Shown here: positions 30,040-41,418 of the stretch, in pieces
Numbering within the stretch: position 1 is the first letter of the stretch
How the letters are laid out: each line of letters opens with the position of its first letter
DNA from: Tillandsia leiboldiana
Taxonomy: Eukaryota > Streptophyta > Magnoliopsida > Poales > Bromeliaceae
Length of the DNA: 64,000 bases
NCBI GenBank assembly: GCA_029204045.2
Contig: CM055066.1
Location: 16,130,484 to 16,194,483, forward strand
Direction of reading: 5' to 3'
Program-made: the position numbers and the translations under genes
The notes under the pieces: generated by a model
What the model was told of the DNA's origin: nothing
The model's database searches: none
Seen by the model: only the letters and a program-made list of their open reading frames with translations

Positions 30040-30590
30040 TGTGGTGACCCGGATCTTTGCAGGGCTCCTACAGTGTGACCCAGAGCTTCTGGAAGCCTAC
30101 GTGGCATGTCGGCGGTGTTCGCGCGCCAGTTTGGACACAAGAGATGGACTCGGGGCTTAAAATGGATCTCGTAGGTAATCGGGGGACCCCATCGGATGTT
30201 TAGAACAGTTTACCGCGAGGAGTGGATATCAAATTTAGGCTCGGCGTGGAATTCGGATTAAAAATACCTTTCCGGGAGCCTCCGGCAAATTATAGGATTG
30301 GAATTTGGCAAAATGGACGCCGGATTTGGAATCAGCGCGCGAAAATCGGTCAAGATGGGCTATTTACTTACTGTTTTTGAGCTTGCGGGTACTGTTCACG
30401 CCGGAACAAGTGTTTTCCGGCGATCGCCGGCGGCGGCCGGAGGCGGCGGCGGCAGTGCCGGCGGGCGGCGGCGCGGCCTCGGGCAGGCGGCAGGCGGCGG
30501 CACGCGGCGCGGGCAGGGCGCGCGGCAGGCGCCCGGGCGCGCGGTCAGGTGCGCGGTCCACCGCGGGGGTCGTGCACAAGGGCGGTGCCA

Positions 30591-30609
30591 CGTGGCGCTT
30601 TCCGGTTGG
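30591..30609 (+). promoter_or_regulatory. ERSE-I-like module in the D LTR
   Basis: The sequence is CGTGG-N9-GTTGG, the complement of CCAAC-N9-CCACG. It lies inside a G-box (ccacgtgg, 30588-30595), about 440 bp upstream of the TATA box. Confidence 0.6.
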
Positions 30610-31046
30610 CCAGGTTCAGCAGGCGCGGTCCACTGAATTTTGGTCCGGGGTGCACGGTAGACCGGGTGGACACGTGCGTGAGGTGGTGGTTCGGTGTTGT
30701 GCTCCCGGTCCACACAACCTGTGGAGTCGTTGGCCGGGGCAGGTGCCGTACGCCCCGGGGCAGGTGGCCGTACGGCCCGGGTCAGCCGCGACGTGCGCGG
30801 TCCCACGGCGCGACGTGCGTGGTGCACGGGTTGCCGGGCCAACGTGTCGCGTCGCCATTCGCGGGCGCAGGTTGCACCGGGTGCAGTGGGGGCCCGGGGG
30901 AGTGTGGACTGGGCTGTGTGGTGGACCGGGCCGCACTGTGCGCGCCCGAAAGTTGTGGGCCGGGCCGCACTGTGCGCGCCCGGAAATTTCCGGGCGCCCG
31001 AAATCCCGGACATAATGGGAATTTTCCCATTTGTTTTCTCCAGCAC

Positions 31047-31054
31047 TATATATA
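31047..31054 (+). promoter_or_regulatory. TATA box of the D 3' LTR
   Basis: The sequence tatatata is followed by ccaacccgagcc. From about 31080 to the donor-like site at 31327 there is no ATG. Confidence 0.7.
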
Positions 31055-32555
31055 CCAACCCGAGCCCCCCTTCTTTGCTTTCTTTCTCTCAACCCTTTCA
31101 CTTTCTGCCCGAGCCCCCTCAAGCTAAGGTGTTCACCTCTTCACCCTTGATCTTCCTGCCAAGTTCTAGGATTTTTGGGGGCACGAATCCCGAGGTTCCC
31201 CATTTTTCGGTGCGGCGCGACGTTGCATTCCTGGGTTCTTCTTCGGCGCAGCGACAGTGTTTTAGCTCCCCTGGGCTACCCCGAGCTCCTTTTTCTGTGA
31301 TTCTTGCGCCGACAGACTCCTAAGAGGTAGGGCTTCATCTTTCGTATTGATCGCGCTTTTCCGTTGCGAGTTTTTGGCACGGATCCCGAGGCAACACTGT
31401 GACCCTTTTTTCTGTTTGGCTTTGTGGGACAGCATCGAGGTGTTTTGGCCATATCTTTGCGCCCAAGCGTCAGCCGGAAACGAGCTTATACAACTTTTTC
31501 ATCTACAGATCGCAAGGAACGCGCTCGTATTTTTATTGGATTTTTCTGAGATTTCATCAGAGGTGAGAATCACTGTTTCTCTGTGTACAGTGCTACAGTC
31601 TTTTGTGCTGAAATCTTTTTGAGTGTACCACCTTGTCGAATTTATATCTTGGCTTACCGAACTCCGATTTGGGCGTGCAAGGTACCGTTTCGAAGCTATC
31701 GACGCAAGGATCGCTGTGATATTTTTATTGGAATTTTCTGGGCACTATCTGCAGGTGATAATTTAACAGTTCAGAATTCGAGGTTGTATGTGGTTTTAAG
31801 TGCTATATTTGGGAGCCTAGTGTAATTAGTGGACTTTGTATTGTGCCAGGAGTGTTACGGGTGTGCTGAACTTACTGGAGCAAGGGATTAGAGTTATCTG
31901 GTGTTTTCAGCTGTTGGGCTTTGAACAGTCAGCTTTCAGGTGGGTGCCTTATTCCCGGAACCGGTGGACGGTTCTCTAAATTTTCATATGCTAGCATTGC
32001 ATGCAGGTGAATGGTACAATAGCTGGGATTGATCGGTAAGTTTAACAATGAGGATTTTATGGAAATTGCAAGTGAATTATTCACAGTATGACAATGGCAT
32101 TAATCAAATAGTCATGTTGATGATTAGTGGAAGCTTATCTAAGGCAAGGATACCCTATATGATTAATTATCATGCCATATTAGCACATAACCTTTTATGA
32201 GGATGGTTTATGCATTGGGATAGGATTATGTAGTTATGTGCAGGTTCTACTCTGAGGAGCCATTATGGATTGAGAATTATGGACAGGTATGGTCATTGAT
32301 AATTTTGGCATGAGGTTTATTTTCTTTATTCTTCTTGAGGACAAATGCATGCTTGTATGGACATATGTGTATGGACATATAGTTAGGCCATCTTTTACTG
32401 CTGCACTACATATTGGAATTTGACTTAGGAGAAACCATGATTGCTTTCTTTCTCCTTTTTATTTAGACTTTCGAGTCATGTTGCTCGGGTTCGAGCAGAG
32501 GTTTGGGATAGTGTAGCTGGGACCTTAGGGTCAGAGACAGGGTGTGCTTGATGTT

Positions 32556-32750
32556 GGATTGTGGGTTATTGCGGCAACCGCGGACAGTAGGCGGTTGACC
32601 GGATCTTGATTAATTTACCCAATTGTGGATTGTGGGTTATTGCGGCAACCGCGGACAGTAGGCGGTTGACCGGATCTTGATTAATTTACCCAATTGTGGG
32701 TTGTGGGTTATTGCGGTGACCGCGGACTTTGGGCGGTTGACCGGATGTTG
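32556..32750 (+). repeat. 71-bp tandem repeat in the D 3' LTR
   Basis: Two nearly identical copies (32556-32626 and 32627-32697) and a third, partial and diverged copy contain gcggcaaccgcgga and ggcggttgaccgg. E has a single copy near 58130. Confidence 0.9.
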
Positions 32751-34125
32751 ACTATTGCATCAGATTGGGTATCAGATCTGTTCTAGTGGATGGTGGTTCC
32801 CACTTTTTGAGTACTATTGCATCAGATCGGGGTTTTGTTAGTGGACGGAGTTTCCCGCTTTGATCATAGTCTTGATCCAGTCCTGCTATTATGAGACAGT
32901 GGTTACAGAGATACTCGATACAGTGATGCTTGATACAGTGATACTTTACTCGTGTGGGTCGCTCCCCTCGAGTGCCACTCCGGAGTAGGCTTTCCACGGT
33001 GTGAGCGCCGGGCACCAGGCAGGGTTCTTGAGTCCTGGGGACTCCTTGTGCTTCGGTGTTATGCGTAGGCTGGCATACCCGTCGCAGCAGAGCAAGCAGT
33101 ACCAGTGATTACTGGTCTATCGATTGGGTTTATTCAGGCAGATACTTTTTGTTACACTCGTGCCTGGGGGACCGAGTGGAGTCTAGTAGCTGTGTTTAGA
33201 CCAGTGCTAGTATTGTTGGGAACCGTCGGGGTTTGACGGTGGTCCCGTGGTCGTTGTGAGTTCTTTGACCATTGTGTGAGAGGTTGAGCATCTTGAGTCT
33301 ATCCGTTCTGAGAGAGAGAGCATGGATTATGACTATAGCCTGCATGAGCCACTACTCAATAGCGAGTTAGTCCGTTTGGACGCCCTACGTAATTCCTGCC
33401 CGTCAGCGGGAGGTGGTTGTAGGTGGGCGCAGGTTTGACTGGACCCGATGTGGCAGTCAGCTCGATTGGGTCGATTGAGCACCTCCTGTGCGAGTGTTGC
33501 ATATCTTCATCAGAGTTTCCCCATTTGAGCATTTGGATAGAGGCATGGTAGCTGTAGAGTGTTTCCAGCTTCTTCTTTCAGTTTTACTGCATCGGTTATC
33601 TTTTGCCTCTAGTAGTCTTGGTGGGCAGATCGTCGGGCCTTGCGGCGATACCCACTGAGAACTCCCTTTTGCGTAGTTCTCACGCCCGTTGGGGGTTTTC
33701 CCCCCTTTTGTCCTTTCTCCTCTTTGTTTTGCAGAGTCTTGGCGGGTGTTGCCGTTCTGTGGTTGCTGTGCGTGGTGAGGGAGTAGCGGGCTAGATCCAG
33801 ACCCATCTTTGGAGAGTAGCGGTACCCCCCCTTTGGAGGAGATCTTCAGTTTAGTCGGTAGATTGGTATTTATTTCCTCTTTTGAGAGACTGATGTAGTG
33901 AGGATATGATGTATTGAGAGCTTGTACACTGATGTTTTATTTGAGATATCTCCCTGTTGAGCTATGAGTTTTGTACTCGAGGTTAATGTATGATTATCAT
34001 TTTTGGGAGATGGACCTTGTTGTTTTATCTTCAGTTGTACAGTGGTTGATTTTATTCTACAGCAGTTTTATCTTTTAGCTCTGATATCTGTTAGCCGTAG
34101 TTCTTTTTGCAGGTAGGACGCTTCG

Positions 34126-34146
34126 CCTATGCGGGTTTGGCATAGG
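34126..34146 (+). other. Conserved LTR-end stem-loop of D
   Basis: The arms cctatgc and gcatagg enclose the loop gggtttg, 52 nt before the LTR end. The arms differ from C but still pair. Confidence 0.75.
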
Positions 34147-34198
34147 TGGCGGATCTGTTGGCGAGCCCGGGTCGCAGTTTCGACCCCGGGGCGTGACA

Positions 34199-34203
34199 CA
34201 TGT
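34199..34203. repeat. TSD catgt, right copy, of D
   Basis: It equals the C 5' LTR sequence at 10952-10956, and C sequence follows without loss. The left copy is in the gap. Confidence 0.75.
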
Positions 34204-34874
34204 GTCATAGTAGGGCGTCTTGGGCTTAGTACTTGTGACATATTGTCAGCAGTGAGTGGTTGCATACCATCATCCATAGTCTCTTCCTTTTGAGCATAGT
34301 AGATAGAGGCATGATAGCTGTAGATTCTTTTCCAGCTTATTTACATTATCAGTTTTTTCTGTTATCTTATACCTCTGGTAGACTTAGTGGGCAGACCGTG
34401 GTTCTTGGAGACGGTACCCACTGAGAACTACTGTAGGATGTAGTTCTCACACCCTCTGTCGGTGACAGGTTGCTGAGGCTTTCTTCCGTTCCTGCCGAGC
34501 GGACTGGACGGACCGAGGACAGGGAGTCTCGTGATAATTCCCTACCAGCATTGTTACTTTAGAGTGAGGTAGATGTACCATCCCGGATTGTGGGAGTTGG
34601 TTATATTTCCTGTTTAGCTATCTCCCATTTGGATTCGTAGATGTTGTATAGGCGGACTTCTATTTGTATCATCTGATTTTGGGGAGATAGGCTATGTGTT
34701 GTTGCGACTTTGTAGTTGTGAAATTTTATAGTACAGCTTTTTATCCGCTCTGATATCTGTGTAGCTGTAGTTTTGTCTTTTGCAGGCTAGACGCTTCATC
34801 TGTACGGCAGTTTCCGTACAGATGGCGGATCTGTTAGCGAGCCCGGGTCTCAGTTTCGACCCCGGGGCGTGACA
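34204..34874 (+). repeat. Element C 3' LTR, tail
   Basis: These 671 bp match 10957-11627 of the C 5' LTR in length and order, ending gcgtgaca. The terminal stem-loop is at 34799-34822. It is followed by the right tcacc. Confidence 0.92.
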
Positions 34875-34879
34875 TCACC
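34875..34879. repeat. TSD tcacc, right copy, of element C
   Basis: It matches 7116-7120. The copia-1 leader continues with tgacagatattgg. Confidence 0.9.
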
Positions 34880-36232
34880 TGACAGATATTGGCCTCATTC
34901 TTTAGTTAAGTCAGACCCACCGTTCAAACGCGTAAGCAAAGCCGTCATTGGTCCCTCACCTGACAGATATTGGGCCCAACCCCATCTTTACTCCGCGGCA
35001 TCTTATGCTAATAGAGTGGTTGCGCCTTTCCAATGCAACTGACCACTGTAACCAGCCGTGCCAATCAACACCAGAGAAGAAGCCCGCACTTCTACAACGA
35101 TGGAAGACCGCTCGACTTAATATTTATGAGGAGATTTGTATTTAGGTCTCATATTTAATTTTATTTATTTACATCTCATGCAAATAAAAATAAACTGCAT
35201 ATAAAACAAATATAATGCAACCGGTGATGATCATGGATCTAAAAAGAAGATTCGTGCTCGAGCCACTGAGCCGGAATCAGGGTCAAGGGGTCATAAATAC
35301 AAGCACACGCACGTCATTGGTTTGATCGTCTTCAACTTCTTGATCCAATCTGGAGCTACAACTTGATTCGATCACCATCAACCCTTGATTCGACCGCCAT
35401 CAAGTGGTCGTCTCGATCTGGGCTTGTTGTGTGCTAACGGCTTCCCACGAATCAACCAATGACGTGCAACCATACATAATACAACCCAATTAAAGAATAA
35501 AATAACTTTTATCTCTAATATATTGAGACACGCAGGTCTCTAAATAAAATTGGCTCGTGCTCGCAGGCACCCAAACAGCCCTAACACAGAGTCCTTAATT
35601 TAAACAAATTTAAAATTACAGGATTCCGCATACACATCATACATCACATGTCCATAGAAAATAAATTGGTTGCTATCCATGATCATCACCCATATGTATC
35701 TCATACATCACAATCACAATAATTAATTTTGAATATTTTAATTAACCGTTTACCAATTATCCAGAAAAATAGGTGATCAAATCACCATAACGATACGATC
35801 TCATCAATCGTTTGATTTAACTAAACAGTTAATTCATACAATTTTGATCAATATTTTAATCCGCAAAAATATCTATTGATCTCATCAATAATTCACATCT
35901 TATGTGAAAACAAAAAACTATATAAAATTTGATCTCATCAATTTTTACGATAAAATAAATTGATCTAATCAATATAATAAAATTTTAAAATAAATTTAGA
36001 TCTTATCAAAATTATATAAATATTAAAAACAAAATTTGATCTCATCAAATTTTACAATAAAATAAATTGATCTAATCAATATAATAAAATTTTAAAATAA
36101 ATTTTGATCTTATCAAAATTATATAAATATTAAAAACAAAATATGGTAAAACGATTTAACAATCATTCAATCAACAAAGAATGATTTAAAATATCCAAAA
36201 CTATAATTTTAATCTTAAATAACATGAGGATG
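34880..36232 (-). other. Copia-1 leader, PBS-proximal part
   Basis: This is non-coding. It contains the third copy of the leader 20-mer (34954-34973), blocks conserved with copia-2 (gcatcttatgc, ggttgcg), and an AT-rich zone (35810-36144) with repeated near-palindromes of the type TTGATCTNATCAA. No coding frame is credible. Confidence 0.8.
35930..36144 (-). repeat. 107-bp AT-rich tandem repeat with TTGATCTNATCAA motifs
   Basis: The phrase taaaataaattgatc occurs at 35951 and 36058. Each unit carries ctcatcaa, ctaatcaa and cttatcaa versions of the near-palindrome. Further single motifs precede it near 35815 and 35873. Confidence 0.8.
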
Positions 36233-36244
36233 GCTCTGATACCA
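36233..36244 (-). other. Primer-binding site of copia-1
   Basis: On the minus strand it reads TGGTATCAGAGC, one base inside the 5' LTR. Confidence 0.92.
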
Positions 36245-36245
36245 C

Positions 36246-38018
36246 TGTTAGGTTTTGCGAAAAAATAAACGTAGCGGAAAAAGAAATCAAATAGGCAAAT
36301 ATGAAAAACTTGAGATCTGATCTCAAAACCACGCAAAACAGGATCCCTCATGTATCTAAGATTAAAAGGAAAAGAAGATCTAATCTTCACCTTTGCGCGG
36401 GGAGATCTACACCGCAATTTGATGATCGTGAAATTTGGTTCTCTTGAAGCCGCACACGCGTCCGGCCTCTACGGGTATCCACACGAGGTTGTCGACTTGA
36501 TCGAAATTCTCACCGGGGTGCTAGCTCCCTTGCAGAGAACGTCTTTCTTTTAATGTGGATATTTAGAAAAGAGGAAGACGAGGAAAGATGACGGCTAGGA
36601 TTTTTTTCTTCTTAATAAAAACTCATACATATAAAGAGGATATAATCCTTTTTATAATTATTAAGATAAATATTAAAATTAGATTTAAGTTTATCTTATC
36701 CCTAATCGGTTCAATCGATTAAATCCTAATTTAATTCGATTTGAACTCAATCCTAATTTGATCAAATCAAATCATTAATGCAACATTAGCACTCAAGTCC
36801 TCTCACAACTTACTAACTATTAGTAAGCCCTCTCTTGCAACATTTGCACTTTAATATCCTTAATTTGTAACAATTACAAATTAGTCCAATTATCAATATA
36901 TTGATAATTAAGTCCTCAGGTGATTCAAAAATCGCGATCCAACTATCCGATCAGTCATAACCTCTTATGTGTGTGACCCCATAGGTTCTATTCTATCTGG
37001 TAGTGAGATATATTGTGATTACCATCAACAATATCACTGAAACTCTTTTTAGTGGGTTAGAACTATTCAAACTCAGCCCAATAAGAATTATCGATCATCA
37101 TCTAGATAATTCTCGTGAGTCCCACAATCCACCAGTGACGCCTAGCAGCATGTAGTGGCATTCCAGTAGAATGGAATACTGAACCTCTAGGTGCAGTTAA
37201 CGTGTGATACAATCCTTCTATCCGGAGTCCCAACTAGACGAAGGTCATGGAATTGCTCGTCAAACCCTACCGTCTGTCATATGTCAAATTTATTCGACTC
37301 GAGTTTCTAATATTGGAAACCCTTTCCGTTATTTACTATGCCTTGGCCAAGGTCTTCTAAACTCGGTCTCATAAATCACATAGGACTAACTCCCTTCTCT
37401 ATTAAGGGCGATAGATTCCATATAGGTGTACACCCTATTCCTACAACGAACCTACTGTAGCCAACATGCACCCACTGCAAGGACCCAAATGGCTAGGGAC
37501 CAAGTGTATGTACAGTCAAACTACAGTAACCCCATTGTGAATAGCCGAGACACCGCAGGTCAAAGGACCAGTCACACTACTGCAACATCGAGTAAGTCAC
37601 TGACAAGTGAGTAGACATCCAAGTGACTTCTTGTGATGATCACGCTCGGTACCTTTGTTCTCCAACAACCACCTGCACATTCGCTCCAGTGTCCCCACAC
37701 TGTTGACTCGAGACTCGTCTACCCTAAAAGGGAAGCGACTGTGCACCAATCTCACCGGATCAATCGCTGTCCCCGTGATGATCCATCGATCGGGAGCATT
37801 TAGGAATTAATCACTAATGATACATGTCTCAAATTCTCAACTCTTGAGAACACGTGTCATCATCTTATTAATTCCTTGGACAATTCATGGACACATACAC
37901 AACACGAATAGAAATAAAAACCTAATAACATTCATAATGTAAAATGTCAAATACAAATTTATATCCTAGAAAGAATATATGTGTCGGCCAAGTTGGCTTC
38001 TAGGGCATACATCTAACA
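36246..38018 (-). repeat. Copia-1 5' LTR, full length (1773 bp)
   Basis: The ends are tgttaggtttt and catctaaca. It carries the sequence missing from the 3' LTR. The right flank cataa (38019-38023) is the TSD. Confidence 0.92.
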
Positions 38019-38023
38019 CATAA
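38019..38023. repeat. TSD cataa, right copy, of copia-1
   Basis: It matches 2251-2255. Confidence 0.88.
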
Positions 38024-38477
38024 GACCCTCCCGGTCGGTCGCGGAACGCGGCACGCAGATCCGGCGGCGGCGGCGACGTCCCGGGGCGAGGACAAATGCA
38101 CGGACAGCCCACAAGCGCGCGCGGCCCCGCGCGGCGCCCGGCCCCACGCTGGCGCATTGCCCGCATGCGCGGACTGCCCCGCGCGGTGCCAGACCCTGCG
38201 CGGTGGCCGGCCCGCGCAGCGTGCTACCCGCATGCACGGGCTGCCCCACGCGGTGCCAGACCCCGCGCGGGCGCCCCGCCTGCGGGCGGGCCCGCGCGGT
38301 GCCCGGCCCGCACAGCGTGCTGCCCGCATGCCCGGGCGGCCCCGCACGGCGCCCGACCCCCCGCGGGCGCCCTGCCCGCATGCGCGACCTGCCCCGCGCG
38401 GTGCCAGACCGCGCGCGAGCGCCCCGCCTGCGGCCGGCCCCGCGCGGTGCCCGGCCCGCGCCACGTGCTGCCCCCGC
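38024..38477 (-). repeat. A1 LTR, second piece (GC-rich), broken at its right end
   Basis: It continues the LTR from 2255; gtcgcggaacg matches A2 near 24730. It is GC-rich with irregular cccgcatg repeats. Near 38477 it changes abruptly into D' at gccaacaagccc. At the same point an intact LTR of the related B family (43185 on) reads gtgggtgccgccaac, so part of each LTR was lost. Confidence 0.75.
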
Positions 38478-38700
38478 CAACAAGCCCAACGGTCTGCCCA
38501 CTAAGTCTACTAGAGGCATAAAGTAACAAATACAGTGCTGTAAGGAAAGCTGGGGAAAAGTAAACTCTACAGCTACTATGCCTCTATCTAGATGCTCAAG
38601 AAGTGGAACAGAAGGAACATGATGCCACAACTAACTCTCATCTCTGATCACCCAATCTGAACTGACTGCCTCATCAGGTCCAGTCAAGCCTGCGCCAACC

Positions 38701-38814
38701 TACTGCCGTTACGTCCCGGAGGAGCGGACTTACGTAGGACGTCCATGACTGCCAACCTACTGCCGTTACGTCCCGGAGGAGCGGACTTACGTAGGACGTC
38801 CATGACTGCCAACA
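38701..38814 (-). repeat. Exact 57-bp tandem duplication in D'
   Basis: 38701-38757 and 38758-38814 are identical over essentially the full unit (tactgccgttacgtcccgga and on). F has an independent 39-bp duplication at the homologous spot (46660-46733). Confidence 0.95.
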
Positions 38815-41418
38815 CCAGCACAGCCAGAGGGACAAATGCAACGACAAGTCGCGATAGAAAAGCTCAATCTCACGCCGGTACAACAACCCGGTCTCGCCTA
38901 CTCCGGAGTGGCACTCGAGGGGAGCGACCCGCTCGAGTAAAAAGTAACCCATCTCAAGTATCTCTGTAAAGTATCTCTGTCAAGCCAAATGTGGCTCATG
39001 CAGGCTATGATCCACGATCAAACAGATCGGTAACTCCAAGCTCAAAGTGCAACTCGGTCGGAAAAAGAACCTCGACTCGAACAGGAATAGCCCAACACAC
39101 TCCCACAGCTATGTCGGAGAACCCTCAACGACTCAATCTGATAAATGCACGACCATGGCTGAGTCGGGAAACCTCCACGACTCGATCTGCCAGAACCCCA
39201 AGATCCTCAAGGCTAAGTGGGAGAACCACCTCCACCACTAAATCAGAGAAACAACCTCTAGATCACACTCTGCCAACTCATGGCACCAAGTCGCATCCAC
39301 TGCGAGAAACTGTCTCAACAGGCCAAACAGGCCAAACGTCGCATCTACTGCGAACAACTGCCTCAACAGGCCGACATCGCATCCACTGCGAACAGCTGAC
39401 TCAACAGGCCAAACAGGCCGAACATCTCAACCACTGACCCAATGAAGGGTCCGGGAACACCGAAAGACTAGAACCTACAACCCAAATCAAACAAGAACAG
39501 GCTCTAGGCATAGCCTCTCGTTGTTCTCGTCCCAAGAAAAGGCAGACCTTAGAACCCAGACCACTCGAATCATCTCGGTGGTTAATTTATAGGAAAAACT
39601 GTGACATTTCTTACTGAAGCCATCTGATCTGTAAGAAATCCATATTTAATGATTTTTTAGTTCTGCTTAGGAAAACAGTTGAAACCAAGTTTTATATCTA
39701 AGCCTCGAAGGGCTAATGCCTTCGTCCAATCAAACAGGAACAGACTCAGGCGACCCTACGATGCTTGGAAGAAAATATTTGGTTGACAAAAATCATGTGT
39801 GTGTCCAAAAAGGTTCTGGGTTTAAGGTCCTGCTAACACTGATCTACCGCTGCCACTATCACAGCGGCGACAGATAAAACAAGAAAAATAAACATCTCGG
39901 GACCGCCGTCTACCCAAACGGCTCCCGCTACAGATGAACAACCAACTACATCTACCAGACGCCACTCTGCTCCCAAGCACGAGTGTAACATGCATCCCAC
40001 ACTAAAAGATAACACCTGACCACTCGGCCCACTACCCGGGCGAGGAAGGACACTATGTCCAGGAAAGTAGAAGTGTGGATGTCTAAAGCAGAAATAACCC
40101 TAGCCCAAGTGAGGGTTTTCTACTAGTCTGGTTACACATGCAACATATGACGGGGTGCTAGGTCAAGTTCCAAGATAACCATAATCAACAGCTTGTAGGG
40201 AAGGAAAATAAACACATGATCATCTAACAGCATTAGGAACATCAATTCCTATAATCTAGCATGCTATATAGAACACATCTATAACATGCAAGTCCCTACA
40301 CAGATAGAATTAATGCACAGTCCATAGGTCATGAAGACAAGGCCACCCACCTGAAAATGCTAACAGTCCGGAGTCGCACAGCTGAGACAGTCCAGAAACA
40401 GATATCTCTGCACACCCACCAATCCAACGATACAGGAACAGTGATCAATACCTCCTGGGTACAAAAACACAACCCAAAGATACACTTAATTCCATAAAAT
40501 CCAAGCATCACAAATCTGCTGGGAACAGTCCCCTAAATGCGAAATTTTCACCTGTAAAACGAACTCCAAAAATTCCAATAAAAATACTGCTGCGATCCTC
40601 GCGTCGATACCTTCGAAACGGGTACCTGCACGCCCAATTTGGAGCCCCGAAGGCCAAGTTACAAATTCCACAATACAGGTGCGCAAACACTCACAACCAC
40701 ACAACTGTAAACTCAAACACAGATAAAAGGGGAATAGTATACCTTCGGGCAAACCTCAGAAAAATCCCGGAAAAATACAATGATAATCCTTGCGACGAGT
40801 AGATCCAAAAAGTGTATAGGCTCGTCTCAATCCGACACTCGGGTGCGGAGATAAAATTCCGGCAAGGGGCCGCTGTCCAAAAACTCCACCAGAAAACAGC
40901 GGCTTAGAAATGCCTCGAAAACCGTGTCATAAACTCTGAATCCAGCAAGATGATCAACACGAAAGTCGAAGACGTACCTCTCGTGATTCCAATGCCGCAG
41001 AAATCGTCCAAAAATACTGACAGAGTAGCTCTGTAGACCTCTCAGATCAAACTGCGACGATAACGGGCCTCGGATGAAAAATCGCCACACTGCGCTCCGA
41101 TGCCGAAGTCGTCGACGCCGCGGCTTCCAAAAAATCCGGGCCTCTGCCAGAAGATGCGCAAGATGAAGATCTCCAACTTTGCTAAAGGGGCCATGGGCAG
41201 GGGAGCTCGGGAAAGGGGGCAAAACTGCCCCACAAGACAGCTATTTAAAGGCCCAGCCCGAAAAATCCGAATTTTGGACTTTTGGCCCAAAGTTTCGGGC
41301 GCTTGGCATTCCGGGCTGCTACAGTAACGGGCCGGGCCCGTTACTGTTCACGCCCGAAATCCCCTAGGCCCGCCACGCGTCCCATTCCTGCTCCCCGCAC
41401 CCGGCGCACGCACCGCGA

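Larger units (their letters stand above)
25982..34198 (+). mobile_element. Ty3-type element D without recognisable genes (LARD-like)
   Basis: The visible parts are the end of the 5' LTR (25982-26617), PBS, conserved leader, a 3.4-kb internal region, PPT and a complete 3' LTR (30040-34198, 4159 bp). The 3' TSD is catgt (34199-34203), followed by C LTR sequence exactly as at 10952-10956 in the C 5' LTR, so D lies in the C 3' LTR. No gag or pol could be recognised. LTRs above 4 kb around a non-coding core of about 3.5 kb fit the LARD class; heavy decay of a coding element is the alternative. Confidence 0.8.
30040..34198 (+). repeat. D 3' LTR, complete (4159 bp)
   Basis: It runs from tgtggtgacccggatc to gcgtgaca. 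D' (38478-42224) is the same family in inverse orientation. It contains an ERSE-like module (30591-30609), TATA (31047), an AUG-free first-exon candidate, donor-like agag|gtaggg (31327), a 71-bp tandem repeat and the terminal stem-loop (34126-34146). Confidence 0.92.
7121..34874 (+). mobile_element. Ty3/gypsy element C, gag-only (TR-GAG type), interrupted by copia-3 and D
   Basis: The 5' LTR is 7121-11627, the internal region 11628-13625 and the 3' LTR 13626-16992 plus 34204-34874. TSDs are tcacc on both sides. The internal region is only about 2 kb: PBS, leader, intact gag, 435 bp of 3' sequence and a PPT. No protease, RT, RNase H or integrase is present and there is no room for them, so mobility would need proteins from a relative. 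The 3' LTR is interrupted at 16992 by copia-3 and again at the catgt site by D. The gag type (MPPRRR), the phrase cgaggacgaaacc before the PPT and the long LTRs resemble the Tekay/Del chromoviruses. Confidence 0.9.
2256..38018 (-). mobile_element. Ty1/copia element copia-1, containing the element C nest
   Basis: On the minus strand the order is 5' LTR (36246-38018), PBS (36233-36244), leader (36232-34880 then 7120-6813), gag-protease-integrase-RT-RNase H (6812-3055), polypurine tract (PPT, 3041-3050) and 3' LTR (2256-3040). It is flanked by cataa. The leader is split by element C with TSD tcacc. Integrase precedes reverse transcriptase, the copia order. The copy is defective: gag has a deletion and a stop, the integrase lost part of its zinc domain and a catalytic Asp, and the 3' LTR has lost about 1 kb. 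Clade was not assigned. Confidence 0.92.
1..38477 (-). mobile_element. Ty3/gypsy element A1, outermost host of the left nest
   Basis: Read on the minus strand this is a 5' LTR, a PBS and a gag that runs off the left edge. The LTR starts at 935 and is split by copia-1: the pieces 935-2255 and 38024-38477 rejoin exactly at the duplicated cataa. Beyond 38477 the LTR is lost at a fusion with D'. Pol, if present, lies outside the window. It is the oldest visible insertion of the left nest because everything between 2256 and 38018 lies inside it. Confidence 0.8.

Noticed and set aside
30298..31323. Gly/Arg/Ala-rich frames in the GC-rich U3 of D, and their counterparts at 41282-41960, 44248-45045, 54787-55606 and 61914-62813
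   Set aside because: All fall in the GC-rich ERSE-containing part of LTRs, are open in several frames, and change frame between copies of the same family.
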